Source: Pseudomonadota bacterium
GTDB lineage: Bacteria > Pseudomonadota > Gammaproteobacteria > Steroidobacterales > Steroidobacteraceae
Direction of reading: 5' to 3'
NCBI GenBank assembly: GCA_021779875.1
Contig: JAJXZV010000348.1
Span: 1-10,816, forward strand
Length of the DNA: 10,816 nt
The position numbers were made by a program, and so were the translations under genes. The notes below the pieces were generated by a model, which was given only the letters and a program-made list of their open reading frames with translations, did not search any database and was not told the DNA's origin. This document shows positions 1 through 6,074 of the stretch, piece by piece (the stretch's first letter is position 1; the number at the start of each line of letters is the position of its first letter).

Positions 1-402
1 CGCCAAAGCCAGCGACATCATCGACAGGATGAACATGCAGGCGATGAACGCCGAGAGATCCCATTTCAAAAAGGCGTTCACGAACAGCATCACCACGACG
101 AGGGCGATGAACAGCGCCGATAGGGTGATCAGCGTGATCGCCGCGTTCATCCAGCGCGCCCGGCGCTTGAGGATGGCGAGCTGGCCGTGCAGGTGCCGCG
201 CATCCACGCGATGATCGGGGTCGTACAGGCGCGCCTCCATGCCGCGCGCCCGGTCGACGATGCGCGCCAGGCGGCTGGTCAGGACGTTGAGGGTGACGCC
301 GATCGCCGAGATCAGGAAGATCGGCGTGAGCGCGATCTGGATCAGGTGCGCGATGTCCGTGGAGTGCACGGAGTACGCGGCCGCCGTGAGCGTGTCGTTC
401 AT
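1..402 (-). CDS. DUF2721 family membrane protein (3' end outside window)
   Basis: The minus-strand reading frame opens at ATG 402-400 and stays open for 134 codons to the left edge, so the C-terminus is missing. The N-terminal part resembles the DUF2721 family: IAHLIQIALTPIFLISAIGV (about residues 17-36), then LNVLTSRLARIVDRAR (38-53), the usual motif after the first membrane helix. I see membrane segments at about 20-41, 87-110 and from about 116 on, with a basic soluble loop (residues 50-86) between the first two. The family has no established function that I know of. The start overlaps the stop of the uppP-like gene in an ATGA arrangement (399-402), which predicts translational coupling and co-transcription. 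Family assignment is from recalled motif similarity; no catalytic residues are evident. Confidence 0.85.
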   Translation of the reverse strand, partial: MNDTLTAAAYSVHSTDIAHLIQIALTPIFLISAIGVTLNVLTSRLARIVDRARGMEARLYDPDHRVDARHLHGQLAILKRRARWMNAAITLITLSALFIALVVVMLFVNAFLKWDLSAFIACMFILSMMSLALA

Positions 403-1652
403 TCGCGCGCGCCGACGCGCACCCGCACGGTCAGCGGCCCGGCGTCGCGGAAGCGCAATTCCACCGGGAATTCGGCGCCCGCGGCGAGCGGAGCGGCGAG
501 CCCCATGAGCATGACGTGCACGCCGCCCGGCTCGGCGCGCACCGTGCCGCCGGCCGGGCAGTCGAGGAACGGCAGTTCGCGCATTTCCAGGGCGCCCTCG
601 ACGGTGCGGGTCTCGTGCAGATCGGCGCGCGCCGCGGCGGGGGTCGAGAGCGCGATCAGCCGATCGGCCCGCACGCCGCGATTGCTGAGGGTGAAATACA
701 TCGCCGCCGCGTCCGCGCCCGGCGCGGTGGGCCGGGACCAGGCATCCCGCACCTCGATCGCGGCCACCCGGTAGACCGGGGCGGCCGACGCGCCGTCGGC
801 CGGCAGCGCCCCCAGCGACCGGCCGATGAAGAACACCCCGGCGGCGGCGATCAAGCAGTAGTAACCGAACCAGCGCCAGCGCCCGCTCTCGAGCCAGCGG
901 GACAACCAGGCGAGCGCGAGCCAGCCGGCCGCGAAGCTCAACGCCATGCCGCCGAGACCGAGGCCGAACCACCCGCCGAATCCGCCGGCGTGCGCCTTCA
1001 TCAACCGATGACCCTCGAGCACGATCACCGCCGGGGTCAACACCACCGCCAGTGCGAAGCTGTAGTTCTCGAGCACCTCCTGCCGCAGACCGCGCAGCAG
1101 GCCGGTGGAGATGGTCGCACCGGAGCGGGAGAAGCCGCGAAACGGCAGGCACAGTCCCTGGACGACACCGATCCAGACGGCATCGCCGGTGCGCACCGTG
1201 TCGCGGCGCGGCCCGTTCGCCGAGGCCCGGCCCGACCAGACGATCAACACGCCCACGGCGGCGAGCGCCGCCGCGATCAGGGTCATGTTGCCGAACAACT
1301 GCTCGACCTCGTGCGCGGCGGCGTCACGCAGCACCAGCTTCTCGATGATCAGCTTGAGACACACGCCCACCACGCCGGTGCAGGCCGTGGCGATGGCGAG
1401 ACTGCGGACGAAGGCCCAGAACGCCGGCCGCGAGGAGAAATATCGGCTGCGCCACGCCGGCCAGAAGTAGGCGATGCACGCGAACATGGTCCCGGTATGC
1501 AGCATCACCAGCAGGAAGGTCATGGCGGGCGTCGTGGGGTCGAGGCCCATCAGCCGCTCGGCGACGATCACGTGCGCGGAACTCGACACCGGCAGCAGTT
1601 CGCAGGCGCCCTGCACGATGGCGAGGATCAGGACTTTGAGCAGCACCGGCAT
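399..1652 (-). CDS. uppP: Undecaprenyl-diphosphatase (UppP/BacA-like) fused to a C-terminal PCu(A)C copper chaperone domain
   Basis: A 417-residue protein, against roughly 270 for a usual UppP. Residues 1 to about 284 are the integral-membrane phosphatase, which converts undecaprenyl pyrophosphate to the monophosphate for peptidoglycan and surface-polymer synthesis. Its signature regions are QGACELLPVSSSAH (14-27) and RGFSRSGAT (172-180), supplying the conserved Glu18, His27 and Arg176. The usual Pro of PGxSRSGxT is Arg here. After a short Ala/Pro linker, residues about 296-414 form a PCu(A)C (DUF461) domain, the periplasmic Cu(I) chaperone family that serves cytochrome oxidase. It carries the full ligand pattern H345-X10-M356-X21-H378-X-M380. 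The frame is continuous through the junction (about 790-800), so this is one polypeptide as sequenced. A DUF2721 gene overlaps its stop. No strong Shine-Dalgarno precedes ATG 1652, but no better start is apparent. Both domain calls are strong; the combined function is unknown. Confidence 0.9.
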   Translation of the reverse strand: MPVLLKVLILAIVQGACELLPVSSSAHVIVAERLMGLDPTTPAMTFLLVMLHTGTMFACIAYFWPAWRSRYFSSRPAFWAFVRSLAIATACTGVVGVCLKLIIEKLVLRDAAAHEVEQLFGNMTLIAAALAAVGVLIVWSGRASANGPRRDTVRTGDAVWIGVVQGLCLPFRGFSRSGATISTGLLRGLRQEVLENYSFALAVVLTPAVIVLEGHRLMKAHAGGFGGWFGLGLGGMALSFAAGWLALAWLSRWLESGRWRWFGYYCLIAAAGVFFIGRSLGALPADGASAAPVYRVAAIEVRDAWSRPTAPGADAAAMYFTLSNRGVRADRLIALSTPAAARADLHETRTVEGALEMRELPFLDCPAGGTVRAEPGGVHVMLMGLAAPLAAGAEFPVELRFRDAGPLTVRVRVGARE

Positions 1653-1681
1653 GTGGAGATCTCGGGACGGAGGACCCGGCT

Positions 1682-1711
1682 ATTGCATCGCAACTGGCCT
1701 AGGGCCGTCCA
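1682..1711 (-). promoter_or_regulatory. Weak sigma70-like promoter candidate for the uppP fusion gene
   Basis: On the minus strand, TGGACG (1711-1706) and TGCAAT (1687-1682) lie 18 nt apart, each matching 4 of 6 consensus bases. They sit 30 to 60 nt upstream of the start at 1652, in the gap between the terminator and the gene. This is only a candidate, because matches of this quality occur by chance. Confidence 0.2.
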
Positions 1712-1754
1712 GCCCAGAGTCATCCGGCCGACGGCCGGCGTTCCTGCGGCGCAC

Positions 1755-1790
1755 AAAAAAGCCCCGACCGCCATGGGCGGCCGGGGCTTT
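1755..1790 (-). terminator. Rho-independent terminator of the small secreted-protein gene
   Basis: The arms AAAGCCCCG (1758-1766) and CGGGGCTTT (1782-1790) pair. The stem continues inward with CCGCC/GGCGG (1768-1772 with 1776-1780) after one A-C mismatch, closing on a 3-nt loop. Read on the minus strand, the stem ends in six T (1760-1755), as expected of an intrinsic terminator. It begins 10 nt after the stop of the minus-strand gene at 1801-2013. Only three T follow on the plus strand, so the orientation is clear. Confidence 0.88.
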
Positions 1791-1800
1791 ACGGCAGCTC

Positions 1801-2013
1801 TTACTTGGAGCTGGAGGAAGAAGAAGCCGAGGACTTCTTGCTCTTCTTCGCCTTCTTGTGATGCTTCTTCGCCGGCTTCGCGGCGTCGGTCGCGGCGCTG
1901 GCGGCCGGCGCATCGGCGGCGGGCGCGGACTTCGGCGGCTCGGCGGCCACGGCACCGGCGGCGAGACCCATGCTCAACAGAGCGGAGCTGATCAGCGTAG
2001 CGTACTTGTTCAT
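1801..2013 (-). CDS. Small secreted Lys/Ala/Ser-rich protein
   Basis: A 70-residue protein starting MNKYATLISSALLSMGLAAG, a typical Sec signal peptide with predicted cleavage after about AVAA (residue 24). The mature part is about 46 residues of low complexity: an Ala/Pro/Asp stretch, then a basic block rich in Lys with paired His (PAKKHHKKAKKSKK), then a Ser run before the final Lys. There is no recognisable domain and no Cys. The start is a choice between ATG 2013 and ATG 2019. The GGAG at 2026-2023 is 9 nt from the former and only 3 nt from the latter, so I chose 2013. It has its own terminator just downstream and lies 84 nt after the DUF2127 gene, so it may be a separate unit. The basic tail suggests binding to anionic surface polymers or nucleic acid, which is inference only. 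The function is unknown. Confidence 0.75.
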   Translation of the reverse strand: MNKYATLISSALLSMGLAAGAVAAEPPKSAPAADAPAASAATDAAKPAKKHHKKAKKSKKSSASSSSSSK

Positions 2014-2022
2014 TTTCATTGA

Positions 2023-2026
2023 CTCC
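2023..2026 (-). promoter_or_regulatory. Ribosome binding site (GGAG) deciding the start of the small secreted protein
   Basis: GGAG on the minus strand is 9 nt before ATG 2013 and 3 nt before ATG 2019. The spacing favours the inner ATG. A TTG immediately beside it (2028-2026) overlaps the site and is unlikely to be the start. Confidence 0.55.
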
Positions 2027-2097
2027 AACGGTGGTATTGACGGACGAGGGCAGAGAATACGACGGAACGCCGGGTTTCATCCGACATGAAGATCATT

Positions 2098-2586
2098 TCA
2101 CGAACGCCGGCGCCCGCCGCGCGAGCGCACGTGCCAGATGAGGTAGGCGACGATCGCCACGTTGCCCAGGATCACCAGCGCCTTGCCGGCGTTCGGGCGC
2201 TCGAACATCTCCCACAACTCGAAGGGGATCAAGGAGCCCGTGACGATGGTGGTCAGCCACTCGGCCCAGCGCTTCTGCATCCACAACCCGACCCCTTCCA
2301 CCGCGAACACCGCGGCATACCCCAGGGTCACGGCCCGCAGCGCGTGCAGGCGCGCCTCGCTCAAGCCGCTGAACCACTCGAGCACCCGTGAGATCAGCTC
2401 GTGCTCGAGCCCCGACGGGCGCTCCGCCGACCAGGTGACCAGCTTGGCGAGCAGCGACGCATCGTGCAGCCGCAGCTCGCCGTAGGCGGCCAGCAGCAGC
2501 AGCAGCACCTTGAGCAGCTTGTATAGCGCGATGGTGCGCAGCATCCCGAAGCCGGGCGGATGCACCGGCGACTTAGCGGGCGCCAT
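2098..2586 (-). CDS. DUF2127 family integral membrane protein
   Basis: A 162-residue membrane protein resembling the DUF2127 family, whose function is not established. Hydrophobic segments lie at about residues 16-36 (beginning LRTIALYKLLKVLLLLL), 82-104, 110-124 and 134-152. The motif SLIPFELWEMFERP (118-131), typical of the family, follows the third segment, and a short Arg-rich tail ends the protein. The first ATG is 6 nt after the stop of the 127-residue gene upstream, indicating an operon position. No Shine-Dalgarno is obvious at this start. The internal ATG at codon 15 (position 2544), just before the first helix, is an alternative. It is the last gene of the ABC-transporter cluster. 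The first 14 residues are Pro-rich and may not be translated. Confidence 0.8.
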   Translation of the reverse strand: MAPAKSPVHPPGFGMLRTIALYKLLKVLLLLLAAYGELRLHDASLLAKLVTWSAERPSGLEHELISRVLEWFSGLSEARLHALRAVTLGYAAVFAVEGVGLWMQKRWAEWLTTIVTGSLIPFELWEMFERPNAGKALVILGNVAIVAYLIWHVRSRGGRRRS

Positions 2587-2592
2587 GGGATG

Positions 2593-2976
2593 TCAGGCCC
2601 GGCCCGCGGGCGGCTGGAATTCCAAGGTGGCGTCCAGCAGCGCCGGGATGTCGAACACCGCGCGCTCGTTGTCGATCACCAGCCGCGCGACCGCCGCCGC
2701 CGCGACCAGCGCCGCCGGCACCTGGATCCGGTCGCGGTCGCGCACCACCGTCCAGGTGTCGAGCCGCTTGTCCTGGAACGCCAGGTTCAACGCGCTCCAG
2801 CGCAGCAGCGCCGCCCGCGCGAGCGGCGTATCCCCGCCCCACTGGCGCTGCGCCAGGGTCGTGGCCGAGCTCACCGCGATTTCCGCGTGCGGCAGCGTCA
2901 TCAATTCCTGGATGTACTTGACCATCTCGTCCGGCGGCACGTGCATGTCGAGGTCAAGCGTGGCCGATTCGCTCAT
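2593..2976 (-). CDS. Unrecognised 127-residue soluble protein in an ABC-transporter operon
   Basis: I do not recognise this protein. It has an acidic N-terminus (MSESATLDLDMHVPPDEMVK), no signal peptide and no clear membrane helix; one Ala-rich segment at about residues 88-98 is more likely a buried helix. There is no Cys, and no nucleotide-binding or metal motif. The start at 2976 is 12 nt after the TAA of the ATPase gene, and its stop is 6 nt before the DUF2127 start. That spacing argues it is a real gene transcribed with them. The reading frame shows normal high-GC coding bias and no internal stop. A cytoplasmic accessory or regulatory role for the transporter is possible from context alone. 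Confidence 0.75.
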   Translation of the reverse strand: MSESATLDLDMHVPPDEMVKYIQELMTLPHAEIAVSSATTLAQRQWGGDTPLARAALLRWSALNLAFQDKRLDTWTVVRDRDRIQVPAALVAAAAVARLVIDNERAVFDIPALLDATLEFQPPAGRA

Positions 2977-2988
2977 GATGCGGTCATT

Positions 2989-4293
2989 TTACGTCGGATT
3001 CTCGAGGCTGAACACCGCGGCCTCGTCGTCGTAGGCGAAGGCCTCCGCGTAGCGCGCCCAGCTCACCACGGCGCGCAGGCTCTGGTCGGCGGCCTCCTCG
3101 TTCATGAAATCCTCCAGCTCGTCGATGAAGCGGCTCTTGCGGGCCGAGTGCGAGGCGCGCTCGTCGAGCACCCGGCGGATGTGCGCGGCGAGCGGCACGT
3201 AGGTGAGCAGGTGCCGCTGGAAGATCCGTTTGCGCTCGTCGAGCTCAGCGTGCGCGAACGCCAGCGCGTCCTCGGTGAGCTTGATGTCGCCGCCTTCGAC
3301 CTCGGCGAACCGCAGCATCTGCAGCGTTTCGGCGACCGGGAACAGCTCGTCGATCTCCATCTGCAGGTCGGAGGCGATCTCGGGCAGATCCGCCTTGCCG
3401 TTGAACGGCGCCGCCGCCACGGCCTCCATCAATCCCGACAGCAGGTTCGAGGACACCCGCGGCAGGGTGCTGCCGATGCCCAGGCCCGGGAAGCGCTCCT
3501 GCCGGGCGCCGGGCGCGGCGCCCTTGGGGCGCGCGGTCATCTCGACGTAGATCCGCTCCACCATCTCGCGGAAATTCGGCTCGAGCCGGTTGCGCGGCTG
3601 CGGCAGGGTCACCTTGATCTCGCTCAGGATGCGTCCGGGATTGCTGCCGAACAGCAGGATGCGGTCGCACATCAGGACCGCCTCCTCGATGTTGTGCGTC
3701 ACCAGGATCACCCCCTTGATGGGCATGCGGCCCTCGGCCCACAGGTCCAGGAAGTCGGTGCGCAGGGTCTCGGCGGTGAGCACGTCGAGCGCCGAGAACG
3801 GCTCGTCCATCAGCAGGATGTTCGGGTGCACGACCAGCGCGCGCGCGAATCCGACCCGCTGACGCATGCCGCCCGAGAGCTCGCGCGGATAGGCCGATTC
3901 GAACCCGTCGAGGCCGATCAGGTCGATGGCCGCGAGCGAGCGCTTGCGGATCTCGGCGCGCGGCAGCCTCTGGGCTTCGAGCCCGAGCGCCACGTTCTCG
4001 AAGACGGTCAACCACGGAAACAGCGCGAAGCTCTGGAACACCATCGCGATCCCCGGGGCGGGCCCCGAGACCTGCTGGCCCATGTAGATGATGCGCCCGC
4101 CGCTGGGCTCCGCGAGCCCCGCGATCAGGCGCAGCAGCGTCGACTTGCCCGAACCCGAGCGGCCGAGCAATCCGACGATCTGCCCCTCGCGCAGCTCCAG
4201 GTTCATACCCTCGAGCACCAGCAGCTCCTCGGCGTCCGGCACCGGAAACGCCTTGCGCACGTCGGTACATTGCAGGAGCGGTGACTCGTTCAT
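2989..4293 (-). CDS. ABC transporter ATP-binding protein, nitrate/sulfonate/bicarbonate type, with C-terminal AAA-associated domain
   Basis: A 434-residue protein. Residues 1 to about 260 form a complete ABC ATPase: Walker A GRSGSGKST (44-52), Q-loop Gln87 in VFQSFALFPW, signature LSGGM (139-143), Walker B ILLMDEP (159-165) with catalytic Glu164, and the H-loop His200 in VTH. The sequence around these motifs is of the NrtD/SsuB/TauB type. Residues about 285-420 match my memory of the AAA-associated C-terminal domain found on a subset of these ATPases, thought to be regulatory. It supplies energy to the permease encoded 12 nt upstream. The substrate cannot be read from sequence; nitrate, sulfonate, bicarbonate or something else are all open. 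The first gene encoding a binding protein is not in the window. Confidence 0.92.
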   Translation of the reverse strand: MNESPLLQCTDVRKAFPVPDAEELLVLEGMNLELREGQIVGLLGRSGSGKSTLLRLIAGLAEPSGGRIIYMGQQVSGPAPGIAMVFQSFALFPWLTVFENVALGLEAQRLPRAEIRKRSLAAIDLIGLDGFESAYPRELSGGMRQRVGFARALVVHPNILLMDEPFSALDVLTAETLRTDFLDLWAEGRMPIKGVILVTHNIEEAVLMCDRILLFGSNPGRILSEIKVTLPQPRNRLEPNFREMVERIYVEMTARPKGAAPGARQERFPGLGIGSTLPRVSSNLLSGLMEAVAAAPFNGKADLPEIASDLQMEIDELFPVAETLQMLRFAEVEGGDIKLTEDALAFAHAELDERKRIFQRHLLTYVPLAAHIRRVLDERASHSARKSRFIDELEDFMNEEAADQSLRAVVSWARYAEAFAYDDEAAVFSLENPT

Positions 4294-4305
4294 GGGGCGG
4301 CCCCG

Positions 4306-6033
4306 TCAAGTGATGCGAAATTTGCGCTCGGCGTAGTAGTACATCGGCCGCCAGAACAGCCTGTTGATGACCACGACGAACAGACTCATGATGCCGATCC
4401 CGAGCACGATCCGGTGAAAATTCCCCGCCGCGGTCGCCTCGGCGATGTACGCGCCCAGGCCCCGCGCCTGCACCTGCGTGTCGCCCCAGCTCGCGAGTTC
4501 GGCCACCACCGCCGCGTTCCACGAGCCGCCCGAGGCGGTGATCGCGCCGGTCACGTAGAAGGGCAGGATCGCCGGCAGCGCCACCTTGCGCCACCACAGC
4601 CAGCCGGACAGACGGAAATTCGCGGCCACGTAGCGCATCTCCGTCGGGATCGCCGATGCGCCCGCGATCACGTTGAACAGAATGTACCACTGCGTGCCGA
4701 GGATCATGAGCGGACTCAAGAAGACGTCCGGATTCAGCCGCCAGGTGACGATGCCGTAGACGACGATGGGGAACAGCAAATTGGTCGGGAACGCCGCCAT
4801 GAACTGCGCGACGGGCTGGACGATCTGCGCCACCCGCGGACGCATGCCGACCCAGACGCCGATGGGCACCCAGATGAGGCTCGCCAGTCCGATCAGCACG
4901 AACACGCGCAGCATGGTGAGCAGCGCGAGCCCCGCGACCGACAGCGCCTCGGCCGCGGGGGTGTCGGCGATCAGCCCCACGACGATGCGCCACAGGCCGA
5001 GCAGCACGGCGATCGACAGCACGCCCATCCAGAAGAGGTCGAGGCCGGTGCGCCGCGCCCGCCCCGCCTCGGCCGCCGGCCGGGGGCCGCGCGGCACCGC
5101 CCGGCTGGTCCACAGCACCACGGAGTGGAACGCGACGGTCGCGGCGCGCACCAGCCGCGACCGCCGCAGCATGATGAGCACCCAGGACCCCGGCACCCGC
5201 GCACCGGGCTCCTGCTCGACGCGGAACCGGTCCACCCACGCGACCAGCGGACGGAACAGCAGCTGATCGGAAAGCAGGATCACGAGGAACATGGCGCCGA
5301 TGGCCCAGCCGATGGCCCCCAGGTCCTTCTTTTCGATGGCGAGCGCGATGTAGGAGCCGATGCCGGGCAGGGCCACGGTCGTGTGTCCGACGCTGATGGA
5401 CTCGGAGGCCACCACGAAGAACCAGCCGCCCGACATGGACATCATCATGTTCCAGATCAATGCCGGCAGACCGAAGGGCACCTCGAGCTGCCAGAAGCGC
5501 ATCCACGGCGACAGACGGAAGGACTCGGCCGCCTCGCTCAATTCCACCGGAACGGTGCGCAGCGACTGGTAGAAGCTGAACGCCATGTTCCACGCCTGGC
5601 TCGTGAAGATCACGAAGATCGAGGCGAATTCGACCCCGAGGACCCGGCCGGGCACGAGCGACATGAAGAAGACGTAGGTCACCGACAGGAACCCGAAGAT
5701 CGGCACGGACTGTAGAATGTCCAGGATCGGCACGAGGATCCGGCCGGCGCGCTCGCTCTTCGCCGCCCAGGTGGCGTAGGTCAGCGTGAACAGCAGCGAC
5801 AGCGCGAGTCCCGCGAACATCCGGAAGGTGGTGCGCGCCGCATATTCCGGCAGGTGCCTCGGATCGAGCGACAGCGGCGTGACCTCGAGCTGCGAGAGCG
5901 GCGCGAACAGCCCGCGCGAGGTCTCGGCGAGGAAGACGACCAAGCCGATGACCACGATGAACGCCAGCACGTCCCAACGGGACACGAGTTCGCGCAGGAA
6001 GCCAAATGGCGGCTCGCGTTTCATGTCCGGCAT
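4306..6033 (-). CDS. ABC transporter permease with two fused transmembrane domains
   Basis: A 575-residue inner-membrane protein with two BPD_transp_1-type halves joined by a hydrophilic Arg-rich linker (about 308-330). The first half carries the ATPase-coupling loop ELSEAAESFRLSPWMRFW (164-181), and the second the matching loop EMRYVAANFRLSGWLWWRKV (465-484). The second loop has lost the exact EAA triplet but keeps the following Gly, whereas the first has Pro there. A membrane helix near residues 21-37 precedes the first half. The single chain probably provides both halves of the pore for the ATPase dimer encoded next. ATG 6033 starts the frame; ATG 6024 (MKREPPFG) is an alternative. Neither has a clear Shine-Dalgarno. 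It heads a four-gene minus-strand cluster and is divergent from fsr. Confidence 0.9.
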   Translation of the reverse strand: MPDMKREPPFGFLRELVSRWDVLAFIVVIGLVVFLAETSRGLFAPLSQLEVTPLSLDPRHLPEYAARTTFRMFAGLALSLLFTLTYATWAAKSERAGRILVPILDILQSVPIFGFLSVTYVFFMSLVPGRVLGVEFASIFVIFTSQAWNMAFSFYQSLRTVPVELSEAAESFRLSPWMRFWQLEVPFGLPALIWNMMMSMSGGWFFVVASESISVGHTTVALPGIGSYIALAIEKKDLGAIGWAIGAMFLVILLSDQLLFRPLVAWVDRFRVEQEPGARVPGSWVLIMLRRSRLVRAATVAFHSVVLWTSRAVPRGPRPAAEAGRARRTGLDLFWMGVLSIAVLLGLWRIVVGLIADTPAAEALSVAGLALLTMLRVFVLIGLASLIWVPIGVWVGMRPRVAQIVQPVAQFMAAFPTNLLFPIVVYGIVTWRLNPDVFLSPLMILGTQWYILFNVIAGASAIPTEMRYVAANFRLSGWLWWRKVALPAILPFYVTGAITASGGSWNAAVVAELASWGDTQVQARGLGAYIAEATAAGNFHRIVLGIGIMSLFVVVINRLFWRPMYYYAERKFRIT

Positions 6034-6074
6034 TGTCTCAGGACGGATGACGAAGTAGCTAGTAGGAAACGACC
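6034..6074. promoter_or_regulatory. 41-bp divergent intergenic region between the ABC permease and fsr
   Basis: Only 41 bp separate the two divergent start codons, so core promoters must overlap each other or reach into the opposing gene. I find no convincing -35/-10 pair on either strand. The plus-strand end holds the fsr ribosome binding site, AGGA at 6064-6067, 7 nt before the GTG. A short TAG-rich stretch (6056-6065) contains the palindrome TAGCTA, too short to call an operator. Confidence 0.4.

Noticed and set aside
1724..1738. Short inverted repeat CCGGCC/GGCCGG with a 3-nt loop
   Set aside because: Only 6 bp, GC-rich and without a T run; repeats of this size are common in such DNA.
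516..1991. A 491-codon plus-strand open frame opposite the UppP-PCu(A)C gene
   Set aside because: It runs through the fusion gene and the terminator in antisense and shows no recognisable motif.
2560..4284. A 574-codon plus-strand open frame antisense to the ABC ATPase and the 127-residue gene
   Set aside because: Translation is His/Arg/Gln-rich low complexity typical of antisense shadows; the opposite strand has intact ATPase motifs.
3245..5977. A 910-codon open frame on the minus strand spanning most of the permease and ATPase genes
   Set aside because: It is out of frame with two clear ABC genes, its translation is Arg/Gly/Ala-rich with no domain, and long stop-free shadow frames are expected at this GC content.
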